Source: Pseudoselenomonas ruminantium (GTDB lineage Bacteria; Bacillota; Negativicutes; Selenomonadales; Selenomonadaceae). From it: 24,788 nucleotides of DNA. The stretch spans positions 1 through 24,788 of the forward strand of contig DJYL01000007.1 in the NCBI GenBank assembly GCA_002448495.1. Reading direction: 5' to 3'. The notes beneath the pieces were generated by a model. That model ran no database searches. It was not told where the DNA came from and saw only the letters and a list, made by a program, of their open reading frames with translations. The position numbers and the translations under genes were made by a program. Position 1 is the stretch's first letter. The number at the start of each line of letters is the position of its first letter. Positions 14,746 through 22,742 of this stretch are shown here, piece after piece.

Positions 14746-15224
14746 TCACAAGATGTCATCGATATAGGTCAAATCTTTCCCGGCTTCAATTTTCTCCAGC
14801 ACGCACAACTGGTCAAGAAGAAAAGCCATGTCCGTTTCGTCAATCTCTTTTACGGTCCACCCATAATCAGCCTGGTATTTGGCATATAACTGCAACAGCA
14901 TCTCATACGGAGTCAGAGTTACTGCTCCTCCTCCGCTTCGACGTTTTTTGGGAGCTTTTGCAGTTTTTCGGTCGCGACACCAAGGATATACTTTGCCGCT
15001 TCCACATAGCCTGTCAGGACATCTGCCGGATCAATATCATCAATGGTATCAAGGCCATACATTTCCGCAATGACTTTTGCGTGCTCAGTCATCAGCCTCG
15101 ACATCGGCCACTCGTCTTTTTCCAGATCGTCATATTCGGCCACCCTGAGCCACATTTTCATCGTCGGCTTCGGCAGCGTCACTTCTTGGCCATCAATCAG
15201 CGTCAATTTTGGTAACTCTCTCAT
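14746..15224 (-). CDS. Tail assembly chaperone, -1 frameshift fusion (gpGT type)
   Basis: The upstream chaperone frame shifts at the A AAA AAC heptamer (14949-14943) into a -1 frame that is open through the first frame's stop. This gives a 159-aa product: 94 residues of the first protein plus a 65-residue extension beginning RRSGGGAVTLTPYEMLLQLY and ending at TGA 14746, ten bases before the tape measure start. This is the established G/GT arrangement of lambda-like and many Gram-positive siphophages, in which both products assist tape measure folding and tail-tube assembly. The extension has no strong start of its own. The frame and slippery site are seen in the sequence; the frameshift itself is inferred. 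Confidence 0.85.
14919..15224 (-). CDS. Tail assembly chaperone, unshifted product (gpG type)
   Basis: The 101-aa acidic, helical product starts MRELPKLTLIDGQEVTLPKP and lies between the major tail protein and the tape measure, the fixed place of the tail chaperone. ATG 15224 follows AAGGAG by eight bases. It terminates at TAA 14919, just after the slippery heptamer, so ribosomes that do not shift make this shorter form. In the family the short form is made in large excess over the fusion. Confidence 0.88.
   Translation of the reverse strand: MRELPKLTLIDGQEVTLPKPTMKMWLRVAEYDDLEKDEWPMSRLMTEHAKVIAEMYGLDTIDDIDPADVLTGYVEAAKYILGVATEKLQKLPKNVEAEEEQ
14943..14949 (-). promoter_or_regulatory. Slippery heptamer for -1 ribosomal frameshift
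   Basis: The minus strand reads CCC AAA AAA C. In the zero frame the codons CCA AAA AAC contain the canonical A AAA AAC slippery heptamer, and overlapping it C CCA AAA is also a valid slippery site. The site is 22 bases upstream of the zero-frame stop codon, and a purine-rich GGAGGAGGAG tract downstream could act as an internal Shine-Dalgarno-like element. Confidence 0.85.
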
Positions 15225-15240
15225 TTGTCATTCTCCTTGC

Positions 15241-15265
15241 AAAAAGAGGCAGGTCTCCCCGCCTC
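15241..15265 (-). terminator. Intra-operon terminator/attenuator after the major tail protein gene
   Basis: On the minus strand GAGGCGGG-GAGA-CCTGCCTC forms an eight-pair stem with one G-U pair and a 4-base loop, followed by TTTTT. It lies in the only sizeable gap between the tail genes, 12 bases after the major tail protein stop codon and 16 bases before the chaperone start. It probably lowers expression of everything downstream relative to the abundant tail tube protein. Confidence 0.8.
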
Positions 15266-15277
15266 CACCTTATCATC

Positions 15278-15832
15278 TTACGGCTCCATAGCTGAATACC
15301 AGCCAGTAATCAAAGTCGCGCTTTCGGTATTGTCGCTGTCAGCAATGCGCTTCCATTCGCCATCATACGTGCGGGCAACGAAGTGGCCTTCCAGCTTGGG
15401 AGTCGTATATTCTACAGACTCGCCTTTGGTCTGCATCGTCTCTTGCGTCGGCGAGAACTTGCCTTTTAAGAGCTTCACATAACGAACTTTGTTGTTATGC
15501 TTATTTGCTTCAAAAGCAAGGCCAACGTAAGGTGCACTGTCCGATGCCTTCGCGGACAGTTCCTTGGTCGTCGAATCAATCGTATGCCCCAACAAAGCGG
15601 CCAAATCCTCCAGCGGCATATCTGCCGTTTCAACCGTCACCGTGATTTCTGTCATGGACGAATCTGTTGCAAAAGGAGCATCATCGCCATAGAGCGTATT
15701 GAACGTAACGGACGGATTGATATCAACCTGAATTGCGCCCGCAATCTTTTTCATCGTGCCATAAGTTACCCCAGAGCTGGTGTCCGTCGTAAGAGGCGCA
15801 TAGTAAAGATTTTTCAAACCTACTGTTGCCAT
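15278..15832 (-). CDS. Major tail protein, phi13/TP901 type
   Basis: The 184-aa product is a tail tube protein of the phi13 family: MATVGLKNLYYAPLTTD..., then ITVTVETADMPLEDLAALLG and YVGLAFEANKHNNKVRYVKL, which are typical of the family. It stacks as hexameric rings to form the tail tube around the tape measure. ATG 15832 overlaps the preceding gene by 13 bases and has GGAG ten bases upstream. A terminator follows it, consistent with high expression. Confidence 0.92.
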   Translation of the reverse strand: MATVGLKNLYYAPLTTDTSSGVTYGTMKKIAGAIQVDINPSVTFNTLYGDDAPFATDSSMTEITVTVETADMPLEDLAALLGHTIDSTTKELSAKASDSAPYVGLAFEANKHNNKVRYVKLLKGKFSPTQETMQTKGESVEYTTPKLEGHFVARTYDGEWKRIADSDNTESATLITGWYSAMEP

Positions 15833-16206
15833 TCTGAACTCACTCCAATCCTATAGTCTATAATCAACATTTTTTGGCTATCTTCGATATACTGAGTCGT
15901 TTGGACTCGCATAAATCCCAAATCCGACATTATTCTGTTGATATTCCGATATATCACATTGTATTGGCCATCGAGTGTTATGACATGAATCCTGATGGTC
16001 ACTCTATGTGTAACCTCAATATCGTCCCCTATTAGGGCTGGAACATCGGATATCGGCGAATAAACAAGGCAAGGATAGCGCGCACTATTGTCCCCCGGTG
16101 CCTGCAGGTGGAATATTGACTTCGTGCCTTTTGCCAGCAAGGCAATCAATGCTGAATCACTGGTCAAAGCCGAATACACCTGTGCTTCAAGCGCCATCGT
16201 TTCCAC
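15820..16206 (-). CDS. Tail completion/terminator protein, DUF3168 type
   Basis: The 128-aa product has the gp17-like/DUF3168 pattern: LEAQVYSALTSDSALIALLA, then YPCLVYSPISDVPALIGDDI, followed by THRVTIRIHVIT and NINRIMSDLGF. Proteins of this type cap the tail tube and join it to the head. GTG 16206 is chosen because GGAGG lies seven bases upstream; the ATG three codons later is possible. It is separated from the preceding gene by only four bases and overlaps the major tail gene. Confidence 0.83.
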   Translation of the reverse strand: METMALEAQVYSALTSDSALIALLAKGTKSIFHLQAPGDNSARYPCLVYSPISDVPALIGDDIEVTHRVTIRIHVITLDGQYNVIYRNINRIMSDLGFMRVQTTQYIEDSQKMLIIDYRIGVSSEWQQ

Positions 16207-16210
16207 GCTA

Positions 16211-16663
16211 TCACCTCCCGTTTCTGGCAGCATTGCGGACGGCTTCCACAATACTGCGTCTTATGTTGTCTTTATTGGCTTCCATGGCTGGATACAGGAA
16301 AGGCCGGTTCACTCTTGGCGAAAACTCAACAATCTGTCCATAGAGGAATCCGTCTCTTGATTTTGCGTTTGCGCTTATCCGGTAGACAGTTCCTTCTTCA
16401 TTTGGCTCAGCCTTAATTGAGTCCTTCAGGGCGCCGGGAGTGACCTCTTGGGCCATATATACCCGGCCATTTTTCTTATGGCCTTCGTAGACCGGGCACC
16501 TGCTTTTCGCGTCCCTCACGACGCTATCTGCGCCTTTCTTCAGTGCATCTTTTGCGGCCTGCAGCACATGATTGCCTAATTCCTTCAGAACCTGTTCTGT
16601 CTGGGCAGTACTCATATAGCCACGGGTAACGCTTTTATCACGGTAATGATTGTGCCGCCCCAT
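16211..16663 (-). CDS. HK97 gp10-like head-tail connector/neck protein
   Basis: The 150-aa basic product has the HK97-gp10 family pattern: a long N-terminal helix (TEQVLKELGNHVLQAAKDAL), then VVRDAKSRCPVYEGHKKNG, GALKDSIKAE, and a C-terminal VNRPFLYPAMEANKDNIRRS. These proteins take part in joining head and tail. ATG 16663 follows AGGAGG by nine bases and overlaps the preceding gene by 26 bases. Position between head adaptor and tail completion genes agrees. Confidence 0.88.
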   Translation of the reverse strand: MGRHNHYRDKSVTRGYMSTAQTEQVLKELGNHVLQAAKDALKKGADSVVRDAKSRCPVYEGHKKNGRVYMAQEVTPGALKDSIKAEPNEEGTVYRISANAKSRDGFLYGQIVEFSPRVNRPFLYPAMEANKDNIRRSIVEAVRNAARNGR

Positions 16664-17015
16664 CAGCCAACACCTCCTGACACTCCAGCACCGTCCATGT
16701 ACGGGCAGATTCTGCATCATAGGCGGGTTTTATCATACGCAGCCTCTTGCCGCGCCATAGGACTTCATCATCCGGAAGAATATCGGTGCGGTAACGGACA
16801 ATCACCCGGTAATCCACCTGGTTCATTCGCTCCACGCCGCCCTCCTGAATACGTGCCCCATAAGGATAAACCTTGGCCCATACCATGCAGCGGACTTCTT
16901 CTTCACCGTCTACAATGTTGCCGCAGGAATCCCTCGTTCTGGCATGATAGACAATGCTGATTCGTTCCGTAAGGTCATCCATGGTCGTTCTCATCAGAGT
17001 ACCTTTCATTCTCAT
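16638..17015 (-). CDS. Head-tail adaptor (head closure) protein, SPP1 gp16 type
   Basis: The 125-aa product begins MRMKGTLMRTTMDDLTERIS and contains DSCGNIVDGEEEVRCMVWAK, YRVIVRYRTDILPDDEVLWR, GKRLRMIKPAYD, the features of the phage head-tail joining family. It closes the portal channel after DNA packaging. ATG 17015 overlaps the previous stop as ATGA, with GGAGGGAG upstream, so it is translationally coupled. The first methionine is used; further in-frame methionines at residues 3, 8 and 12 cannot be excluded. Confidence 0.85.
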   Translation of the reverse strand: MRMKGTLMRTTMDDLTERISIVYHARTRDSCGNIVDGEEEVRCMVWAKVYPYGARIQEGGVERMNQVDYRVIVRYRTDILPDDEVLWRGKRLRMIKPAYDAESARTWTVLECQEVLADGAAQSLP

Positions 17016-17350
17016 GGATCTCCCTCCGTTTCCTCAGCGGATTCATCTTCCGCATAATAAGCGCCACCCATAGCTATCTGGCTAGTCAACTGCGTTACGG
17101 CAAAAGGCACCTCGACCACCGCCGTAGCAAGTGGCTGCCTGCACTCATACCAATGAGCCACCAGCATCTTCACCGCCTGCTGAAAGAGCATATCCCCAGC
17201 AATATCCACATATTCACCAGCATCCAGCACATAATTCTTGCCCGTCTCCCGGCGAATCAGGAGTTCGGCGGCATCGATGTAACTTTGAAGCAGTTCATCC
17301 TCCTCATTCCCGTCAATGCGCAGATGCTGCTTTAACAAGGTCATATCCAT
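17012..17350 (-). CDS. Head-tail connector protein, gp6/YqbG type
   Basis: The 112-aa product is an all-helical gp6-like connector: TLLKQHLRIDGNEEDELLQS, YIDAAELLIRRETGKNYVLD, QQAVKMLVAHWYECRQP. It docks beneath the portal and is the first ring of the neck. ATG 17350 is chosen with AGGAGG eight bases upstream; a GTG directly before it is less likely. The acidic C-terminus (AEDESAEETEGDP) is shared with related phage proteins. Confidence 0.87.
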   Translation of the reverse strand: MDMTLLKQHLRIDGNEEDELLQSYIDAAELLIRRETGKNYVLDAGEYVDIAGDMLFQQAVKMLVAHWYECRQPLATAVVEVPFAVTQLTSQIAMGGAYYAEDESAEETEGDP

Positions 17351-17368
17351 CACTGCCGCCTCCTTTCC

Positions 17369-18625
17369 TTAAGATGCTGCTTCTTCAATGAGAACAAAAG
17401 CCTTGGTGGTGAGCAGGTCGCCGTCAAGAATAGCATAGCCCATATAATCCGTGCTGCGGGCCAGCGTATGTTCTTCGGTGTAGATGGACACATCCTGATT
17501 GCGGTTCATCACATAGGCGCGACGCACGTTGCCAATCAGGAAGGAGCCTACCGGAATTGCATCTTCTTCCACAACTTCCCGGCCAAAGAGACGGCCAATG
17601 GTCTGTCCTGTGGGGTCAGGAATAAAGATGGGCTGTTTCTGCGTGGTGGTGATGTTGGCCAGCTGATTCCAGATATCGGAGTTCTTGGCGTAAATCTTCA
17701 CACCGTCCATATAGCCGGACTTGATTTTGCCCAGAGCCGCCGTGATATTGGCATAAGCCACACTGCCACCATGCGTATAGGTCACTACCTGCGGGGTGTT
17801 GGTTTCCCCCTTCAGGCGGGTGATGATGCCATAAGGCTGTGCCTTGAAGGTGTCACCCACGCCCGGAATGCCCTGACCGCTGACAATGGCGTTGGCGATG
17901 GCAGCGCCCATGCGTTCCGCAATCTTGGTCGTGATATAGGTCAGGAAAGCGTCAATACTCATGGTCTTGAGCTTCCAGGACACCGTGATGGCCTTGACCA
18001 GTTCATGGCCAGCCAGCGTTATATTACTGAGGCTCAGCGTTCCGCTGGTAGCTGCAGTGTCTTCATCCACCCATGCCGCATCGCCGCTGTTGCCGGTTTC
18101 TTTGGGGATTTCCAGATTGCCCGGTACATCGGTGAAATCTACTTCGCCAATGATGGGGTGAAGCTCAGCCATTTCCTGCCAAATCTCCTGCTTCATGGTG
18201 GTCGGGATAACCACCTGATTGCCAGATGCCTTATTAGCCACCGTAGCAAAAGCATCATGATTGACCTGGGCGAAAATATCACTTTCATCAGCAGTCAAAG
18301 TCCTCTTCATCAGCGTTTTGGCAAAAGCCGTGCGATACATCTCCTCACGAGCTTTGCCCTCATCGACAGCAGGAGCAACAGCCACCACAGGACCGGCCAC
18401 TGCAGCCTTAATAGCCTGTGGCGCTACCGGGGCAGCAGGTTTAGCCACGCCAGTTTCCAATGCCGCCAAGTTGGCAGCTTCTGCCTGAGCTGCCTCATAG
18501 GCAGTGTCCAATTCTTCAATGGAGGCACGAGCCTTTTTGGCTTCGTCCACCTTGCCAGCGTCAAGCGCTGCTTTGGCCTGAGCCATCCGTTCATCTCTCT
18601 GGGCTTTGTAATCTTCGTAGTTCAT
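17369..18625 (-). CDS. Major capsid protein, HK97 fold
   Basis: The 418-aa product starts with a charged coiled-coil delta/scaffold domain (about 1-60) and an Ala/Pro/Val-rich linker (about 60-90). The HK97-fold shell domain follows, with signatures such as VVIPTTMKQEIWQEMAELHP, ETGNSGDAAWVDEDTAATSG, LVKAITVSWKLKTMSIDAFL, AIANAIVSGQGI and PIPVGSFLIGNVRRAYVMNR-like motifs (here AIPVGSFLIGNVRRAYVMNR). The N-terminal part is presumably cleaved by the ClpP-like protease upstream during maturation. ATG 18625 has GGGAG about ten bases upstream and overlaps the 46-aa gene stop as ATGA. Confidence 0.96.
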   Translation of the reverse strand: MNYEDYKAQRDERMAQAKAALDAGKVDEAKKARASIEELDTAYEAAQAEAANLAALETGVAKPAAPVAPQAIKAAVAGPVVAVAPAVDEGKAREEMYRTAFAKTLMKRTLTADESDIFAQVNHDAFATVANKASGNQVVIPTTMKQEIWQEMAELHPIIGEVDFTDVPGNLEIPKETGNSGDAAWVDEDTAATSGTLSLSNITLAGHELVKAITVSWKLKTMSIDAFLTYITTKIAERMGAAIANAIVSGQGIPGVGDTFKAQPYGIITRLKGETNTPQVVTYTHGGSVAYANITAALGKIKSGYMDGVKIYAKNSDIWNQLANITTTQKQPIFIPDPTGQTIGRLFGREVVEEDAIPVGSFLIGNVRRAYVMNRNQDVSIYTEEHTLARSTDYMGYAILDGDLLTTKAFVLIEEAAS

Positions 18626-18762
18626 TTTTCTTTGTCTCCCTTCTCTGTGCTCTTATCGGCACTCTTGTCAGCACCCTTCTTCTCCTTCTTGCCAGTATCG
18701 GCTTTGACCTCAGGATTTACCTGAGCACCTTCCCGATACCGTTTAAGTTCTTCCGGCGTCAT
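18622..18762 (-). CDS. Hypothetical 46-aa lysine-rich protein between protease and capsid
   Basis: A small frame runs from ATG 18762 (AGGAGG nine bases upstream) to TGA 18622. It shares four bases with the stop of the protease gene (ATGA) and four with the capsid start (ATGA), so it is packed exactly between them. The product is MTPEELKRYREGAQVNPEVK followed by a tail of Lys, Asp, Ser and Gly (GKKEKKGADKSADKSTEKGD). It is likely disordered and could contact DNA or the inside of the shell. No family recognised; the exact coupling argues strongly that it is translated. Confidence 0.75.
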   Translation of the reverse strand: MTPEELKRYREGAQVNPEVKADTGKKEKKGADKSADKSTEKGDKEK

Positions 18763-19469
18763 GACCGACAACCTCCTTTCATATCCAGGAGCGCCAGCCG
18801 CTCCCGTTCCACTTCTACGGCAGCTTTTGCTTTCTGCTCAGCCAACCGCAATCCCGGTGGGATATTCTTGAACCGTGCCATGGCGTCATCGTCAGCCTTT
18901 GCCGCAATTTCAGCCGCCGGCATGGTAGAAATCTTATGGAATGCTTCCGCTGCCTCAGCCCCGGTGAACCATTTTTCCATATCCATGTACTCAATGATTT
19001 GATCCCGGCTGATAGCTGCAGCCGCTTCGTAAACAGACAGCATCGCATCGTCCATAGAGCGGAGCATTCCCACCACATTCTCCAGCTCATTGACATTGCC
19101 CACGGCACTTGTCCAGGCATGATGAATCATGAAGAACGCATTTTCCGGAATGATTACCTTATCCCCGGCCAGTGCTATGACGGAAGCCGCCGATGCCGCC
19201 AAACCATCTACATAGACAACCTTCTCTCCCTGATAACGGGAAAGCATATTGTAGATGGCCATGCAGGCGCATACGCTGCCGCCCGCAGAATTGATGTAGA
19301 TATCCAGCGGGCCTGTCTGGCCGGACAGGAAATCCCTGATGCGTTCCGGGTATTGGTCTGTATTATCCCAAGCCCCCCACCAGCTACTGACGATATCACC
19401 ATAGAAATAGAGTTTCCCTCTATCCCCTTGCTTGGTGATGGTTGTGGCCTGTTCTATTGTCGTCTGCAT
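18759..19469 (-). CDS. Head maturation protease, ClpP-like
   Basis: The 236-aa serine protease has the ClpP fold. Glycine-rich INSAGGSVCACMAIYN lies at 60-75, the nucleophile Ser93 in GLAASAASVIAL, and His116 in FFMIHHAW, with the acidic residue expected in EYMDMEKWFTGAEAAEAF. A basic, Glu/Lys-rich C-terminal helix follows. It cleaves the scaffold domain from the capsid protein during prohead maturation. ATG 19469 overlaps the portal stop (TAATG), with GGGGGTGA upstream. Order portal-protease-capsid is standard for HK97-type phages. Confidence 0.94.
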   Translation of the reverse strand: MQTTIEQATTITKQGDRGKLYFYGDIVSSWWGAWDNTDQYPERIRDFLSGQTGPLDIYINSAGGSVCACMAIYNMLSRYQGEKVVYVDGLAASAASVIALAGDKVIIPENAFFMIHHAWTSAVGNVNELENVVGMLRSMDDAMLSVYEAAAAISRDQIIEYMDMEKWFTGAEAAEAFHKISTMPAAEIAAKADDDAMARFKNIPPGLRLAEQKAKAAVEVERERLALLDMKGGCRS

Positions 19470-20650
19470 TATTCGTCACCCCCTTCCGCAGTTTTGCCAT
19501 CTGTAACCTGAGCCGTATCCAATCGCCGGATAGGTGTATCGCCGTCCTCGATGGGCCCAAGGTTCAATACCTTTCGCCACTCGTTCGGTGTCATACTGCC
19601 ACGGTCCACCATCTGCACCAGATTCAGCTTGTTGGCCATGCTGGCATATTGCAGGCTGGAAGTTTCAAAAACAATACGGTTCCCATGAGCGCGTTCTCGC
19701 CGGGAGAAAATCTTGCGGGTCAGTTCATGAGAAAACTGCGTAGCAAAAGGCTCAATCTCCGACTCGTAATAGGCGTTCCATTGGTCTTCATCATATTTCG
19801 ATTGGACAATGGCCTCATTGGTGCCGAAGATGTTATAGATGCGGTTCAACGCCCTGTCCATCTGCGCCGCATTCGGCAGTTTATCATCAGGGTGAATCTG
19901 CTCGGCATCAGCCTTGGTATCGACAGCGGCCACGCCAGTGCTGTTCTCTGACTGGTCAAGGAAGGCTTTGGCGAACATTTCCACCTGTCTCTTCTTATCC
20001 GGCTCAGCCAGAGGAGATTTGAACTTCAGCAGCCAACGGATAGTAGCGCTGTTCTTGATGCTGGAAACCATGCCCTGGTCTGTGGCATTGATGACTTCCA
20101 TCAACGGTTTGAGCATCTCCATGTTGGAACTGCCAAACACATCATTTTCGCCATAATCCTGCCGCAGGTGAATCACATCCGCATAGTAGAAGGTCAGGAC
20201 ATGGCCGTTTTTCATGGTGAATTCCAGGAACAGCACGCCATTCCTGTCATACTTAGCCTGCACGCCTGCCGCGTTGATGGGATATATCTCTTTGGCATAA
20301 CCGCCCGCATCGCGCAGGATGAAGGCAAAGGCGTTATTGTTGAGCTTGAACTGTATGGCCAGCCGCTCCTGCAGCATCTGCCCGCTCATATAGGGATTCG
20401 GTTCTTCCAGCAGTACCCGCACATAAGAATCCGGATTGATAAGTGTCTCGCCTTTACTATTTTCCCTGACCTGCTTCGGCACCAGCTTTCCCGCCGACTT
20501 ATAAAACGGCCGCAGGCAGGCGCGGATAATATCGCTGCGGTAAAGGTCACCATTCCAGGAATAGAACCCATTACCTGTCGAACTGACCATGGCCAGCCGG
20601 GTTTCTTCCGGGCCGCCCAACCATGTCTTGATTTTATCGAAAATCCACAC
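19469..20650 (-). CDS. Phage portal protein, HK97 family
   Basis: The 393-aa product is a HK97-type portal: N-terminal MWIFDKIKTWLGG, then YRSDIIRACLRPFYKSAGKL, PNPYMSGQMLQERLAIQFKL, ALNRIYNIFGTNEAIVQSKY and the C-terminal GSMTPNEWRKVLNLGPIEDG. It forms the dodecameric ring through which the terminase pumps DNA. It starts at GTG 20650 with AGGAGG ten bases upstream; the overlapping ATG nearby is out of frame. It follows the large terminase by three bases. Confidence 0.95.
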   Translation of the reverse strand: MWIFDKIKTWLGGPEETRLAMVSSTGNGFYSWNGDLYRSDIIRACLRPFYKSAGKLVPKQVRENSKGETLINPDSYVRVLLEEPNPYMSGQMLQERLAIQFKLNNNAFAFILRDAGGYAKEIYPINAAGVQAKYDRNGVLFLEFTMKNGHVLTFYYADVIHLRQDYGENDVFGSSNMEMLKPLMEVINATDQGMVSSIKNSATIRWLLKFKSPLAEPDKKRQVEMFAKAFLDQSENSTGVAAVDTKADAEQIHPDDKLPNAAQMDRALNRIYNIFGTNEAIVQSKYDEDQWNAYYESEIEPFATQFSHELTRKIFSRRERAHGNRIVFETSSLQYASMANKLNLVQMVDRGSMTPNEWRKVLNLGPIEDGDTPIRRLDTAQVTDGKTAEGGDE

Positions 20651-20653
20651 GCA

Positions 20654-22342
20654 TCACTCACCTCCTTCTTCCACATGGTCATCTACCATGCTGATATATT
20701 CTTCCAAATGCCGGGTGTAGACCACATAAGCGTCCAAGAGGGCCGCAAAGCCATCAATACGCCGTCGCTGGTTGTTGGTCTTGCACGGCTGGATATTCAG
20801 GTTCTTATCCACGTCGATGGCCACATTGGACATGCACCATTTGAGTATCGGATTGTTGTTGTAGACAATATGGTTGGCCCGGAGTTCTGCCGCCAGTTCC
20901 TTCATCGGATTGGACAAGGTAACTTTGCCCTGCCGGACTTCCTCCATAATTTCCCCGAAGGTTGCTTCCATGTCACTTTTCCAGTAAGGAGCGCCCCACG
21001 GATCATATCCCACCCATGTGATATAAAGGCCATGTTCTGCCTGCATCTCAGCAAACCAGGCAGTCACATCCTTATACTCGACACGATTACCGGGACATGC
21101 TCTGAGAATTCCTTGTTCCCGCCAAAGGTCATAGGGAATCTTATCCTCAGCCACCCGCTTTTCGATAAGCTCTTCCGGCATCCAGTACATCTGCAGCACA
21201 TACAAATGATTGTCATGCTTGAGCCGATAGATGATAACCGCCGCCGTAAGGTCAGTGGTAGCAGACAGGTCAGCTCCGCCGATAGCATAGCAGGGAGCCT
21301 GCTCCTCGATATCAAATACCGCCTCATTATTGAGTTCCTCAAATTCCAGCCAAGCTTCGCTGGAGGTTTCCCTCACATCAAAATCCTTGGTCAACAGATT
21401 CTTGACCAGCTTGATATCAGCCTGAGCTTTTCGGACTTTATCTTCCAACTGGTCAAGCTTTTTGATTGTTCCCAGTCCGGGATTAGCCTTTGGCCAACAT
21501 TCCGGCTGTGTCCATTCGCTCCTTGTGTCCAATTCGTACACAATCGGTAAGACGCGATCATCCTGCGGGAGGTTCGGATCATCATAGCCTTTGATGATGT
21601 TCGCATACTCATCATACTTTTGGTCATATACTGCTTCCCGGATAGTGCCCGCCGTAGACGTAATGAAAATCATGGGTTGTTCACGGGCGCTGGTGCCGTC
21701 TACGATGACATCATAGAGTCCCCGGCTTTTCCAGGCATGGATTTCATCCAGCAATGCACCGTGTACGTTCAACCCGTCCAATGTATCAGAATCACTGCCC
21801 AATGGCTTGAAGGTGCTGTCGTTATAATCCGAATTGAGTTCTGCCACCAAGGGTTTTATCTTGGCACGCAGAACCGGCGATTTATTGACCATACGTTTGG
21901 CTTCCAGCCAGATAATTTTCGCCTGGTCTTTCTTGGTGGCCGCTGCATAAACTTCTGCCCCTGGTTCCTGATCGGCTATCATCAGATAAATGCCGATGGC
22001 GGCCGCCAAAGTAGACTTGCCATTCTTACGAGCCACAATCAACGCCACTTCCCGGAAACGACGTGTGCCGTCAATCTTGTGAATGAAGCCAAACATAGCT
22101 GCCACCAGCGCTTTCTGCCACAGCTCCAATATGAAAGGGCTGCCGCCCGCGGGGCCTTTGCTATGCTTGCAGAACCGTTCGATAAAAATTACGGCATGGT
22201 CTGCCCGGCGCTCATCGAATTCCCATGGGCATTCCATATCACTCATATCGGCGACCAGCTTTCGATAAACCCGCTCAACCTTTTTGGATACCACCACCTC
22301 GCCAGAAACAATCTGTCCCAGGTATGCTCTCACATAATTCAT
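20654..22342 (-). CDS. Terminase large subunit, HK97 type
   Basis: The 562-aa packaging motor shows an ATPase domain with Walker A ARKNGKST (104-111), Walker B GALLDE with the catalytic Glu200, and a coupling motif ITSTAG (227-232). The C-terminal RNase-H-like nuclease has Asp358 in GGADLSATTDL and Asp447 in VGYDPWGAPYW. It belongs to the Terminase_1 type with HNH partner that usually makes cohesive ends. ATG 22342 has AGGTGA seven bases upstream. It lies seven bases after the small terminase gene and just before portal. Confidence 0.96.
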   Translation of the reverse strand: MNYVRAYLGQIVSGEVVVSKKVERVYRKLVADMSDMECPWEFDERRADHAVIFIERFCKHSKGPAGGSPFILELWQKALVAAMFGFIHKIDGTRRFREVALIVARKNGKSTLAAAIGIYLMIADQEPGAEVYAAATKKDQAKIIWLEAKRMVNKSPVLRAKIKPLVAELNSDYNDSTFKPLGSDSDTLDGLNVHGALLDEIHAWKSRGLYDVIVDGTSAREQPMIFITSTAGTIREAVYDQKYDEYANIIKGYDDPNLPQDDRVLPIVYELDTRSEWTQPECWPKANPGLGTIKKLDQLEDKVRKAQADIKLVKNLLTKDFDVRETSSEAWLEFEELNNEAVFDIEEQAPCYAIGGADLSATTDLTAAVIIYRLKHDNHLYVLQMYWMPEELIEKRVAEDKIPYDLWREQGILRACPGNRVEYKDVTAWFAEMQAEHGLYITWVGYDPWGAPYWKSDMEATFGEIMEEVRQGKVTLSNPMKELAAELRANHIVYNNNPILKWCMSNVAIDVDKNLNIQPCKTNNQRRRIDGFAALLDAYVVYTRHLEEYISMVDDHVEEGGE

Positions 22343-22349
22343 CTGCGCA

Positions 22350-22742
22350 TCACCTGTCCATCACGAATTTATCAAACTCATCCACCTTGGGCGTATCCTC
22401 CTCCTCGGGGATAGAACTCAATAACTGCTTCATGACTGCAGCATAGTTCTTGGCCATGGTGTTATAGATATCCACCTCCGGGCTCTTCTTGGTTCCCCAC
22501 TGATTCTCACCATTCTGATATTCACAAACCGGGCCATTCTGATTGATGGCCTCTTCCAAGTCTTCCAGTGTGATGCGCATAAAGGCGGCCCGATGCATTA
22601 GCGGTTCATTGAATTTCTTCACCTTTGGCTGCATCGTTGACAAGCTCCGCCGAAGAGTCAGGAATTCTTTCCGAATCCGTTCTTCTTTTGGTAACTTATC
22701 CGATGATGCCGCTTTCTTCTTGGATTTCTTTCCTTCTGCCAT
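22350..22742 (-). CDS. Terminase small subunit, P27 family
   Basis: The 130-aa product starts with a lysine-rich stretch (MAEGKKSKKKAASSDKLPKE) and has the P27-type C-terminal helical region, VCEYQNGENQWGTKKSPEVD and YNTMAKNYAAVMKQLLSSIP. It recognises the packaging site and regulates the large subunit. ATG 22742 follows AAGGGGGG by eight bases; a GTG three codons upstream lacks a suitable ribosome site. Its 5' end overlaps the HNH gene by 47 bases, an arrangement common in HNH-terminase phages. Confidence 0.9.
   Translation of the reverse strand: MAEGKKSKKKAASSDKLPKEERIRKEFLTLRRSLSTMQPKVKKFNEPLMHRAAFMRITLEDLEEAINQNGPVCEYQNGENQWGTKKSPEVDIYNTMAKNYAAVMKQLLSSIPEEEDTPKVDEFDKFVMDR

Noticed and set aside
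17468..18724. 418-codon open frame on the plus strand
   Set aside because: It is antisense to the capsid and the 46-aa gene. There is no ribosome site, and the capsid protein on the other strand is unmistakable.
20168..21550. 460-codon open frame on the plus strand
   Set aside because: It is antisense to the portal and large terminase genes, spanning their boundary. Its composition looks like a reverse-complement artefact (many His, Ile, Phe) and no family is seen.
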